From assembly GCA_900545755.1 (NCBI GenBank), contig URAG01000051.1, positions 1 through 16,288 on the forward strand: 16,288 nucleotides of DNA, read 5' to 3'. A program made the translations under genes and the position numbers. The notes below the pieces were generated by a model, which saw only the letters and a list, made by a program, of their open reading frames with translations, did no database searches and was not told the origin of the DNA. This DNA comes from an uncultured Cloacibacillus sp. (GTDB taxonomy: Bacteria; Synergistota; Synergistia; Synergistales; Synergistaceae). Positions 1 to 6,790 of the stretch are shown piece by piece (the stretch's first letter is position 1; each line of letters begins with the position of its first letter).

Positions 1-1156
1 TGTAGCGGTTTGAGAGCACCGCCGCAGCGACGAGCGCGCTGTCCTTGATGCGAACGCCGTGGTGGACCTGGAAGCGCTCCTTGAGGCCGCGCAGAATAGA
101 GACGGTGTCTTCAACGCTTGGCGGCTCTACGAGCACAGGCTGGAAACGTCTTTCCAGCGCCGCGTCTTTCTCTATATATTGACGGTATTCCTCGAGCGTC
201 GTCGCTCCGATACAGTGCAGCTCGCCACGTGCAAGCAGCGGCTTCAGCATGTTGCCTGCATCTAGCGCGCCATCGGTCTTTCCGGCGCCGACTATGGTGT
301 GTAGCTCATCTATGAAGAGAATGATGCGTCCTTCGCTCTTCTTCACTTCGTCGAGCACGGCCTTGAGGCGTTCCTCGAACTCGCCGCGGAACTTAGCCCC
401 AGCGATCAGCGAGCCCATGTCGAGCGCGAAAATAACGCGGTCTTTGAGATTCTCCGGGACGTCGCCGCGCATGATGCGCATAGCAAGTCCTTCAGCTATA
501 GCCGTTTTGCCGACGCCAGGCTCGCCTATCAACACAGGGTTGTTCTTCGTCTTACGGCTCAGAATACGTATCGTGCGGCGTATTTCCTCGTCACGCCCTA
601 TGACCGGGTCAAGCTTGTTCTCACGTGCAGCCTTCACAAGGTCGCGCCCGTATTTCTCTAACGCGTCATAAGTGTCCTCCGGTGTGTCGCTAGTCACGCG
701 CTGGTTCCCGCGCACTTCGGAAAGCGTCTTAAGGAAGTTGTCAGGCGTGACGCCGAAGGTCTCGAAGATTTTGCCGAGCGGGCTGCCCTTCGTCTCGTAT
801 AATATAGCTAGGAAGATGTGCTCGACCGATATGTACTCGTCCTTAAGGCTGTCCGCCTCATCTTCCGCTCTCACCAGAATCTTCGAGAGACGCTGGGAAA
901 TATAGATTTTGCCGCTTTCCTGCCCCGCGCCTGAGACCTTCGGTTTGCGGTTAAGCTCGTTTTCTATAGCTCCCGCGATATTGCGGACGGGAACGTTCAT
1001 TTTTTCAAGAAGTCGCGGGATAAGCCCGTTCTCTTGCTTTATAAGCGCAAGAGCTATGTTTTCAGCGTCAACCTCCTGATGCCCGTAACGGACTGCGAGG
1101 TTCTGTGCGTCGTAGAAGGCTTCCTGTGACTTCTGCGTTAGTTTATTCATATCCAT
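1..1156 (-). CDS. clpB: ATP-dependent disaggregase ClpB, N-terminal part (cut by window edge)
   Basis: ClpB is a cytoplasmic AAA+ chaperone that pulls polypeptides out of aggregates with DnaK/DnaJ/GrpE. I translated the minus strand by hand: 385 codons are present and the rest (coiled-coil M domain and second ATPase) lies outside the window. The visible order is two Clp N-terminal repeats (about residues 5-145), then the first AAA+ domain with Walker A GEPGVGKT at 211-218 and Walker B FIDEL at 281-285. Sensor-side sequences include [15 protein letters not shown], which resembles ClpB more than ClpA or ClpC. The chosen ATG at 1156 lies 7 nt after a GGGGAGG ribosome site; an ATG two codons later is too far from it. 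The gene is divergent from the cold-shock gene. ClpC is the main alternative; the missing M domain would settle it. Confidence 0.93.
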   Translation of the reverse strand, partial: MDMNKLTQKSQEAFYDAQNLAVRYGHQEVDAENIALALIKQENGLIPRLLEKMNVPVRNIAGAIENELNRKPKVSGAGQESGKIYISQRLSKILVRAEDEADSLKDEYISVEHIFLAILYETKGSPLGKIFETFGVTPDNFLKTLSEVRGNQRVTSDTPEDTYDALEKYGRDLVKAARENKLDPVIGRDEEIRRTIRILSRKTKNNPVLIGEPGVGKTAIAEGLAMRIMRGDVPENLKDRVIFALDMGSLIAGAKFRGEFEERLKAVLDEVKKSEGRIILFIDELHTIVGAGKTDGALDAGNMLKPLLARGELHCIGATTLEEYRQYIEKDAALERRFQPVLVEPPSVEDTVSILRGLKERFQVHHGVRIKDSALVAAAVLSNRY

Positions 1157-1202
1157 GTGGATCCCTCCCCGTTAGTCGTATTTAACCAATACTGACTTAA
1201 CG

Positions 1203-1232
1203 CTGATATTATAATACATCAACGAATATCAG
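1203..1232. promoter_or_regulatory. 8-bp inverted repeat over the clpB promoter (possible operator)
   Basis: CTGATATT (1203-1210) and AATATCAG (1225-1232) are perfect inverted arms separated by 14 bases. They cover most of the -10 box, flank the spacer and touch the -35 box of the clpB promoter. The sequence does not match the CIRCE element of HrcA (TTAGCACTC-N9-GAGTGCTAA). A repressor site is an inference from position and symmetry. Confidence 0.4.
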
Positions 1233-1236
1233 ACAA
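1208..1236 (-). promoter_or_regulatory. Sigma70-type promoter of clpB
   Basis: Read on the minus strand, TTGTCT (1236-1231) and a perfect TATAAT (1213-1208) are separated by 17 bases. A run of eight A residues (plus-strand T run 1240-1247) lies just upstream of the -35 box, as in an UP element. Predicted transcription start is near 1201, giving a leader of about 45 nt before the clpB ATG. No heat-shock sigma-32 type box is needed to explain this promoter. Confidence 0.7.
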
Positions 1237-1319
1237 TAGTTTTTTTTGAAAAAAATTACAGATTAAATTTACAGGGTTTTGGGGTAAATAGATGACTATT
1301 TGAACTTTGCATAGGGGCG

Positions 1320-1348
1320 TTGATTTATTCTGCAGTTTGTTATAGAAT
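1320..1348 (+). promoter_or_regulatory. Candidate distal promoter of the cold-shock gene
   Basis: TTGATT (1320-1325), 17 bases, TAGAAT (1343-1348). If used, transcription would start near 1355 and give a leader of about 125 nt ahead of the cold-shock coding region, closer to the long leaders known for some cspA-type genes. The match is moderate and untested. Confidence 0.4.
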
Positions 1349-1356
1349 CAAAGAGC

Positions 1357-1385
1357 TGATGAAAAATGATGAAAAAAGCTGAAAA
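1357..1385 (+). repeat. Tandem TGATGAAAAA repeat with phased A-tracts
   Basis: TGATGAAAAA occurs twice in direct succession (1357-1366 and 1367-1376), followed by a degenerate third unit GCTGAAAA. The A-tracts at 1362-1366, 1372-1377 and 1382-1385 have centres about 10 bases apart, close to one helical turn, and a T4 tract follows at 1392-1395. Such phasing is known to bend DNA. The repeat sits just upstream of the proximal cold-shock promoter. Confidence 0.6.
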
Positions 1386-1399
1386 TTAAGATTTTCTCC

Positions 1400-1426
1400 T
1401 TGACAAGCTCATAATTAAAGTATAAT
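1400..1426 (+). promoter_or_regulatory. Proximal promoter of the cold-shock gene
   Basis: A perfect TTGACA (1400-1405) and a perfect TATAAT (1421-1426) are separated by 15 bases, which is shorter than the usual 16-18. Transcription would start near 1433. The leader would be about 50 nt and begins with a small hairpin, GTCGGT-GCAA-GCCGAT (1435-1450), closed over a GNRA-type tetraloop. Confidence 0.65.
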
Positions 1427-1481
1427 GTTAAGCAGTCGGTGCAAGCCGATGATACAATATTTCCTGTTGGGAGGCAACACC

Positions 1482-1685
1482 TTGAAAAGCAACGGCACAG
1501 TAAAATGGTTCAACGCGACGAAGGGTTACGGATTTATCACCACCGACGAGGGCAACGACGTATTCGTACACTTCAGCGCAATCCAGGGCGAGGGCTTTAA
1601 GACCCTTGACGAGGGCCAGAAAGTAAGCTTTGAAATCACGCAGGGAAGCAAAGGCCCCCAGGCTTCCAACGTTGAAAAGCTGTAA
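1482..1685 (+). CDS. Cold-shock domain protein (CspA family)
   Basis: This 67-residue protein is a single cold-shock domain, a five-stranded beta barrel that binds single-stranded RNA and DNA and acts as an RNA chaperone in the cytoplasm. RNP1 is KGYGFI at residues 14-19 and RNP2 is VFVHF at 27-31; the N-terminal [11 protein letters not shown] is the family hallmark. The length matches the usual 65-70 residues. A longer frame opens at 1425, but that would place the start inside the -10 box. I therefore start at TTG 1482, which follows GGGAGG by 7 nt and gives the family's normal N-terminus. The gene is monocistronic, with its own promoter and terminator, and is divergent from clpB. Whether it is truly cold-induced cannot be read from the protein. 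Confidence 0.93.
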   Translation: MKSNGTVKWFNATKGYGFITTDEGNDVFVHFSAIQGEGFKTLDEGQKVSFEITQGSKGPQASNVEKL

Positions 1686-1700
1686 GCTTCATCAACTAGT

Positions 1701-1734
1701 ATTTCTTTCGTATTTATTATAGATATAAAGAAAT
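1701..1734 (+). repeat. AT-rich inverted repeat downstream of the cold-shock gene
   Basis: ATTTCTTT (1701-1708) and AAAGAAAT (1727-1734) are perfect 8-base inverted arms with an 18-base loop. It lies between the stop codon and the terminator, so it would sit in the mRNA 3' end. The stem is weak and a role is unproven. Confidence 0.3.
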
Positions 1735-1742
1735 CGATTTGA

Positions 1743-1776
1743 AAGGGAGAGCGCTTGACGTTCTCCCTTATTTTTT
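1743..1776 (+). terminator. Intrinsic terminator of the cold-shock gene
   Basis: AAGGGAGAGCG (1743-1753) pairs with CGTTCTCCCTT (1759-1769) in an 11-bp stem with one G-U pair and a 5-base loop. ATTTTTT follows directly. This is a textbook Rho-independent terminator. Confidence 0.88.
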
Positions 1777-1829
1777 ATACCATTCAGCCGTTTGGATATA
1801 AGATGTCTTTCCCCAATAGTTTTTCATTG

Positions 1830-1838
1830 TGTTATAAT
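1830..1838 (+). promoter_or_regulatory. Extended -10 promoter of the Lon-related protease operon
   Basis: TGTTATAAT gives a TG extension plus a perfect TATAAT (1833-1838). At the normal distance upstream only a poor -35 hexamer (near 1810-1815) is visible, which is typical of extended -10 promoters. Predicted start is near 1845, about 50 nt before the coding region. Confidence 0.55.
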
Positions 1839-1864
1839 CAACATCTGACTAATATTAACTTTTG

Positions 1865-1879
1865 CCGCCGTTAAGGCGG
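1865..1879 (+). promoter_or_regulatory. GC hairpin just ahead of the protease ribosome site
   Basis: CCGCC-GTTAA-GGCGG forms a 5-bp all-GC stem. It ends 6 nt before the AGGAGG (1886-1891) that serves the ATG at 1898. It could protect the mRNA 5' end or modulate initiation; there is no U-tract, so it is not a terminator. Confidence 0.4.
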
Positions 1880-1897
1880 GAACTCAGGAGGAGCTTA

Positions 1898-4435
1898 ATG
1901 TCCCTTATTGAAGATAGACAACTTTCCGCGAACAGCCTGCGCCGCACGGCTAACCTGAAAGCCCTTGGCTTCAGGACGACGAAGGGGCTTGATCAGCTTT
2001 CTGGGCTCATCGGGCAAGAGCGCGCCGTGCGTTCCGTCAATTTCGGATTATCAGTGCAGAGTAAAGGATACAATATATTCATGGTCGGCGAGCCCGGCTG
2101 CGGTCGCACCACCTACGCGCTGAAGGAGCTGAAGCGCGCCGCAGCATCAATGCCGGTGCCGGACGATTGGGTTTACGTCTACAATTTTGACGACCCGAGC
2201 GTCCCTCTTGCGATCAACCTGCCCGCCGGCAAGGGGCGCGAGCTTGCTAAGGACGCATCTGACGCCGTCGAGGAACTGAAAACGGCGCTATCTAAAGCAT
2301 TCGACAACAATGAATTCGAAGACAGCAAGGCGCATCTAGTCAAGGCGTTCCAGGACGAGGGCTACTTGATTATGGACGATCTGCGCAAATGGGCCGAGTC
2401 GAAGAATTTCGCAATCAAGCGTACGCCGCAGGGCTTCGTCAACCTTCCGCTGATAATGGCCCCGCCCGTCGTCCCGCAGAACGGCGAACCGGCTGAGGGC
2501 GAAGAGCAGAAGGATCATGAGCCCGTGCTGCGCGAAATGCAGCAGGAGGAATTTGAAAAGCTCACCGAAGAACAGCAGGCCGAACTGCAAAAAGCCTCTG
2601 AGGAAATTTCGCAGAAAACTCTCGAAAAACTGCGCCTAATCCGCGAAAAGGAAAAGGACCTCAAAGACAAGATACACGAGCTAGAAAGCCAGATCTGCCG
2701 GGTCGCCACCGCTCCGGTCATGTCGGAGCTGCGCGCGAAGTATCATCCGAACGAAAAGCTGGAGCGCTGGCTTGACGATTTCTCCGAGGACATCATAGCG
2801 AACTTCAACGTCTTCCTCGCCGCGGTGCGCGACGACCAAGCTGACGTGGATTTCTCGCGCTACGAAGTGAATGCCTTCGTCTGCAACAACCCGAACGACG
2901 GCGCTCCTGTCATCAGCGAGACGAACCCTATATACTACAACCTTGTCGGCAAGGTGGATTACGAAAACCGGCAGGGAAACCTGTACACAGACTTCCGCCG
3001 CATAACGCCCGGAGCGATGCACAGGGCTAACGGCGGCTTCCTGCTTCTAGATGCCGACGAGCTTCTGCGCCAGTTCATGTCGTGGGACGTGCTGAAACGC
3101 GTGCTGCGCTATCGCGAGCTTGCAATTGAAAACCTCGCGGAGCAGCTTGGCTATATTCCTGTTTCGTCTCTGCGCCCGGAACCGATTCCGGTCGACATGA
3201 AGGTCGTAATCGTCGGGACGCCGTACCTTTATTATCTGCTGAACATATATGACCCGGAATTCTCCAAGGTCTTCAAGATAAAGGCCGAATTTGACTCCGA
3301 GATGGCGCGCACCGACGAAAGCGAGATGCAGATAGCGCGCTTTATCGCTGGGTTCGTCGAACGCGAGGGTAAGCTACATTTCACGGCTGCGGCGGTCGGC
3401 GAGGTAATCGAATGGGCCGCGCGCCTCGTCGAGGACAAGAACAAGCTTTCGACGCAGCTCAATAAGATAGCTGAAATACTCGTCGAGTCGACGGCGCGAG
3501 CCAAATCCGAGGGCAAGCGTCAGGTCGGTATCGACCACGTCAGGAGCGCGCTCGCCGAGAAAATGTTCCGCTACGATATGTGGGAAGAAAAAGTCCTTGA
3601 CGAATACAAGAACGGCGTCATACGTATAGATACCGACGGCTACGAGGTTGGGCAGATAAATGGCCTGACCGTCTCGCAGCTCATTGACCATTCGTTCGGC
3701 TCGCCAGTGCGCATAACGGCGAACGTTTTTATGGGCACCGAAGGCGTCGTCAATATAGAGCGCGAGGTGCGCATGACTGGACCGATACATAACAAAGGGC
3801 TTATGACGCTGTCGAGCTATCTCGGACGCATGTACGCTAAGAAATATCCGCTTTCAATAAGCGCGCGCATAGCCTTCGAGCAGACATATGGCGGCATTGA
3901 GGGCGACAGCGCGTCGTCTACAGAGCTTTACTGCCTGCTTTCGGCGATATCCGAGATTCCACTCAATCAGGGGATAGCGGTGACTGGCTCCGTCGACCAG
4001 CGCGGCAACATACAGCCTATAGGCGGAGTCAACGAAAAGATAGAGGGCTTCTTCAATTATTGTAAGCACAACGGGCTGACCGGTCGACAGGGCGTCATGA
4101 TTCCCGTACAGAACGAGCAGCATCTAATGCTGAGTCACGAGGTCACGGAAGCAGTTAAAAAGGGTAAGTTCCATATATGGAGCATATCGACGATAGACGA
4201 GGGGATAGAGATACTGACTGGCGTGCCGGCCGGAACGCCTGACAAAAACGGCGATTACCCGAAGGAGAGTGTACACGGACGTGTGCAGGCTGCACTTGAG
4301 GATTGGCTTGAACGTTCGTACCGCTACAAGAAAGTCATAAGCGACAGGGTGGACCCGCCGAAGAAAAAAAGGGCGCCGAAGAAATCCTCCGCCGATAAGA
4401 ACGCGCCTGAGCAAGGTGAGAAAGAGGCCGAGTGA
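1898..4435 (+). CDS. Lon-related ATP-dependent protease (AAA_32 / Lon proteolytic domain)
   Basis: The 845-residue protein joins an AAA+ ATPase to a C-terminal Lon-type Ser-Lys peptidase and belongs to the family often annotated as Lon-related putative ATP-dependent protease, distinct from classical LonA. The P-loop is GEPGCGRT at residues 64-71, with Arg where Walker A normally has Lys. A charged, probably coiled-coil insertion covers about 205-270. Walker B is LLLDADE at 382-388. Catalytic Ser671 (GDSAS) and Lys714 (GGVNEK) are 43 residues apart, the same spacing as in E. coli Lon. The C-terminus is a Lys-rich tail. A longer frame opens at TTG 1862, but ATG 1898 follows AGGAGG by 6 nt and is preferred. 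The stop overlaps the next gene's ATG (TGATG), so the two are probably translationally coupled. Substrates are unknown. Confidence 0.9.
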   Translation: MSLIEDRQLSANSLRRTANLKALGFRTTKGLDQLSGLIGQERAVRSVNFGLSVQSKGYNIFMVGEPGCGRTTYALKELKRAAASMPVPDDWVYVYNFDDPSVPLAINLPAGKGRELAKDASDAVEELKTALSKAFDNNEFEDSKAHLVKAFQDEGYLIMDDLRKWAESKNFAIKRTPQGFVNLPLIMAPPVVPQNGEPAEGEEQKDHEPVLREMQQEEFEKLTEEQQAELQKASEEISQKTLEKLRLIREKEKDLKDKIHELESQICRVATAPVMSELRAKYHPNEKLERWLDDFSEDIIANFNVFLAAVRDDQADVDFSRYEVNAFVCNNPNDGAPVISETNPIYYNLVGKVDYENRQGNLYTDFRRITPGAMHRANGGFLLLDADELLRQFMSWDVLKRVLRYRELAIENLAEQLGYIPVSSLRPEPIPVDMKVVIVGTPYLYYLLNIYDPEFSKVFKIKAEFDSEMARTDESEMQIARFIAGFVEREGKLHFTAAAVGEVIEWAARLVEDKNKLSTQLNKIAEILVESTARAKSEGKRQVGIDHVRSALAEKMFRYDMWEEKVLDEYKNGVIRIDTDGYEVGQINGLTVSQLIDHSFGSPVRITANVFMGTEGVVNIEREVRMTGPIHNKGLMTLSSYLGRMYAKKYPLSISARIAFEQTYGGIEGDSASSTELYCLLSAISEIPLNQGIAVTGSVDQRGNIQPIGGVNEKIEGFFNYCKHNGLTGRQGVMIPVQNEQHLMLSHEVTEAVKKGKFHIWSISTIDEGIEILTGVPAGTPDKNGDYPKESVHGRVQAALEDWLERSYRYKKVISDRVDPPKKKRAPKKSSADKNAPEQGEKEAE

Positions 4436-5121
4436 TGGCGCTGCACGACGTTAAGGAAATTCTCGACGGACTCGAAGCGCTTTATGGCAACGAAGCGCGT
4501 CCAGCGGGCGACTTTTATTATGAAGAGCCGCTGGACGACCTGATACTGACGATATTGTCGCAGAACACCAACGACAAGCTGCGTGACAAGGCCTTTGCGA
4601 ATATGCAGTCGCGCTATTCGTCGTGGGAAGAGGTCGCCTCCGCCGATATTGAAGAGTTGAAGGATGTTCTGCGCATCGCTGGCATGAGCGGTACAAAGCC
4701 GCCGCGTATTCAGCAGATACTCGCGGCGGTGAAAGACAAGTTCGGCGTCTATTCGATAAAAGAGCTCCGCGGCTGGACGCAGCCTGAGGTTCGTGCGTAC
4801 CTCACGTCGCTTCCCGGCGTCGGGCCGAAAACCTCTGCGATAGTCGAGTGCTTCGACCTCGACATGCCGGGTTTTCCTGTTGACACGCATATCACACGCC
4901 TCAGCAAACGCTTTGGCTGGGCGGCGGAGAAGCTGCCGCCCGACAAGATTCAGGAGATTCTCGAGGCCGAGCTGCCGAAGGAGCGTTTTCGCGGCGGCCA
5001 CCTGAACTTCCTCGAACACGGGCGCGGAGTATGCAATGCGCGTAAGCCGCGCTGCGGCGAATGTACTTTAATACGGTGGTGCCCTTTTGGACAGAAAGAG
5101 CTTGAAGCCGTCTCTGATTAA
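4435..5121 (+). CDS. nth: Endonuclease III-family DNA glycosylase/AP lyase
   Basis: This 228-residue HhH-GPD protein would remove oxidised pyrimidines and cleave abasic sites in base excision repair. The helix-hairpin-helix loop LPGVGPKTS carries the catalytic Lys132, and VDTH carries Asp150. Cysteines 200, 207, 210 and 216 follow the C-X6-C-X2-C-X5-C pattern of the 4Fe-4S cluster. The early loop reads LSQNTND rather than the LSAQ-type loop of E. coli Nth, so substrate preference may differ within the family. The start is ATG 4435, whose A is the last base of the upstream TGA; AGAGG lies 7 nt before it. A GTG one codon upstream is less likely. The 3' end overlaps tilS. Family assignment is firm; assignment to Nth itself is likely but not certain. 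Confidence 0.88.
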   Translation: MALHDVKEILDGLEALYGNEARPAGDFYYEEPLDDLILTILSQNTNDKLRDKAFANMQSRYSSWEEVASADIEELKDVLRIAGMSGTKPPRIQQILAAVKDKFGVYSIKELRGWTQPEVRAYLTSLPGVGPKTSAIVECFDLDMPGFPVDTHITRLSKRFGWAAEKLPPDKIQEILEAELPKERFRGGHLNFLEHGRGVCNARKPRCGECTLIRWCPFGQKELEAVSD

Positions 5122-6148
5122 CGCCAGAAAAAAATTCCTCGCTGCCGCGAAGCGGCAGGGCTGGACGGAAGCCGAAGGCGTTGTCTGCGCCCTGTCGGGC
5201 GGCGGCGATTCGGTCGCGACGCTGTGGATGCTCAAAGAGTTTTTCAAAGGGCGCGTCGTCGCGGCGCATCTCGACCACTGCACGCGCGAGGGCGAGTCGC
5301 ACCGCGACGCGGAGTTCGCGCGCTCTCTTTGCCGCGAGTGGGGAATAGAGTGTGCGGTAAAGGTCGTCGACGTGCATGAACGGCGCGAGAAGGGCGAGTC
5401 TTTCGAGATGTCCGGACGCCGCGCGCGCTACGAACATTTTGAAGAGACTGCGCGCCGTTATGGGCTGCCATTTATAGCCGTCGGCCACAACGCAGACGAT
5501 GTCGTAGAGACGCAGTTGTTGAACCTAGCGCGCGGCACCGGGCTTGCGGGGCTTCGCGGAATACCGGAGCGCCGCGGCAACATCATCCGTCCCGTCATAG
5601 ATTTCACGCGTGCCGAGCTGCGCGCGCTTCTTACAGAAAATGAAATCCCGTGGCGCGACGACGCCACGAACGACGAATCCGACTATATGCGCAACAAAAT
5701 CCGCAACATACTCATCCCTTGGATAAAGGACAACCTCAATCCCGGCTTTGAAAAGGTCATGCTCGGCCTCGCACGGCAGGTTACGCTCGAAACAGCGGAA
5801 CGCGGTGCCGAAGCGCTGCGGGCTCTCGAGGCCGTCGCCTACGCGCAGCCTCCCGCGCTCGCCGCGTGGCACGCGGCACCGCTGAAAGGACTGACCGACG
5901 GCATGCTCTGCGAAATGCTGCGCGTACAAGGCGCGCTGCTCTCGCTTCCAGTGCTTTCGCGTAAGCGCACGGAGGAGCTCGCGTCGCTCATCAGGCGCGG
6001 AGGCTTTTGGCGCTTCCAATGGGCTTACGATGTCGAGGTCTGCCATTCGGAGCGCGGCGTCGGATGGCTGCGGCGCGCCGACGTCGAGAAGGCGCGCGCG
6101 CGCGCCAAAAGCCGCGGCGAAAATTCATTGCCGTGGTGGGCGGGATAA
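5087..6148 (+). CDS. tilS: tRNA(Ile)-lysidine synthetase
   Basis: TilS attaches lysine to C34 of the CAU-anticodon tRNA-Ile using ATP, letting it read AUA instead of AUG. The N-terminal PP-loop ATPase has SGGGDS at residues 37-42. Further family signatures are HNADDVVET, GLAGLRGIP, RPVIDFTR and DATNDESDYMRNKIR. At 353 residues it is shorter than the roughly 430-residue E. coli enzyme and appears to lack the extreme C-terminal TilS_C domain, as short forms such as that of Aquifex do. The start is uncertain: TTG 5087 (with GGTGGT 6 nt upstream) gives a 35-nt overlap with nth, and TTG 5102 is an alternative. No suitable ATG lies before the PP-loop. It is the last member of the chained protease-nth-tilS unit and is followed by hpt and ftsH. 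Confidence 0.92.
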   Translation: MDRKSLKPSLINARKKFLAAAKRQGWTEAEGVVCALSGGGDSVATLWMLKEFFKGRVVAAHLDHCTREGESHRDAEFARSLCREWGIECAVKVVDVHERREKGESFEMSGRRARYEHFEETARRYGLPFIAVGHNADDVVETQLLNLARGTGLAGLRGIPERRGNIIRPVIDFTRAELRALLTENEIPWRDDATNDESDYMRNKIRNILIPWIKDNLNPGFEKVMLGLARQVTLETAERGAEALRALEAVAYAQPPALAAWHAAPLKGLTDGMLCEMLRVQGALLSLPVLSRKRTEELASLIRRGGFWRFQWAYDVEVCHSERGVGWLRRADVEKARARAKSRGENSLPWWAG

Positions 6149-6157
6149 TTAAAAGTG

Positions 6158-6166
6158 TGGTATCAT
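6158..6166 (+). promoter_or_regulatory. Possible extended -10 promoter for hpt-ftsH
   Basis: TGGTATCAT has a TG extension and a 5/6 match to TATAAT, in the 64-base gap between tilS and hpt. No good -35 box is seen. It may allow hpt-ftsH expression independent of upstream genes, but readthrough from tilS is equally possible because there is no terminator. Confidence 0.3.
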
Positions 6167-6212
6167 TCTCTGTTGTTGCAGACTATTTTCCTCCGCGAAG
6201 GAGTGCGTGAGA

Positions 6213-6749
6213 ATGGAATATAGAATAGGCAGAACGCTGATACCGGAAGATAAGATAAGGGACAAAGTCAAAGAGCTCGGCGCGAGAATACGCGGGGACT
6301 ATGCAGGTAAGCAGGTCGTCTTCGTCTGTGTGCTGAAAGGCGCGGTCGTATTTTTCTCTGATTTGATACGTGAGATTGGACCTGAGGTCGACGTGCAGCT
6401 TGATTTCCTCGCGATAGCCTCATACGGCGCTTCTACTAAGAGCAGCGGAGTTGTAAAGATTCAGAAGGACCTCAGCACCGACGTTCGCGGCAAGCACGTC
6501 GTGATAGTCGAAGACATCCTCGACACGGGACTTTCGTTGAATTATATAAGCGAGCTGCTTCGCGGGCGCGGCCCGGCTTCGCTTGAGATATGCGTCCTGC
6601 TCGACAAAGCGGAGCGCCGCACGCAGCCTGTAGAAGTGAAATATTGCGGCTTCGTAATCCCGGACGAATTCGTCATCGGTTACGGTCTCGACTACGCGGG
6701 CCGCTTTCGCCAGCTCCCCGCGATACACATAGCGGAGCCCGCCGATTAA
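6213..6749 (+). CDS. hpt: Hypoxanthine phosphoribosyltransferase
   Basis: The enzyme converts hypoxanthine (and usually guanine) plus PRPP to IMP or GMP in purine salvage. It has 178 residues, normal for bacterial Hpt. The PRPP-binding motif VVIVEDILDTG is at 97-107, with the presumed catalytic Asp104. LKGAVVFF (41-48) and the C-terminal PDEFVIGYGLDYAGRFRQLP stretch are conserved in the family. ATG 6213 lies 9 nt after AAGGAG (6198-6203); an in-frame GTG at 6207 would be only 3 nt away and is less likely. The tilS-hpt-ftsH order is shared with Bacillus and many other bacteria, which supports all three calls. Confidence 0.95.
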   Translation: MEYRIGRTLIPEDKIRDKVKELGARIRGDYAGKQVVFVCVLKGAVVFFSDLIREIGPEVDVQLDFLAIASYGASTKSSGVVKIQKDLSTDVRGKHVVIVEDILDTGLSLNYISELLRGRGPASLEICVLLDKAERRTQPVEVKYCGFVIPDEFVIGYGLDYAGRFRQLPAIHIAEPAD

Positions 6750-6790
6750 ATTTTATATAAGGAAGAAAAGGAAAGAGAGGACAAGATAGA

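Noticed and set aside
249..905. Plus-strand open frames opposite clpB (249-671 and 672-905)
   Set aside because: They are antisense to a clear ClpB coding frame on the minus strand, with Ser/Arg-rich translations and no recognisable family.
1157..1210. CIRCE or other classical heat-shock operator upstream of clpB
   Set aside because: I searched for TTAGCACTC/GAGTGCTAA-like arms and found none.
1801..1846. AGATGT ... ACATCT inverted repeat around the protease promoter
   Set aside because: Only six bases per arm separated by 34 bases, which is easily explained by chance.
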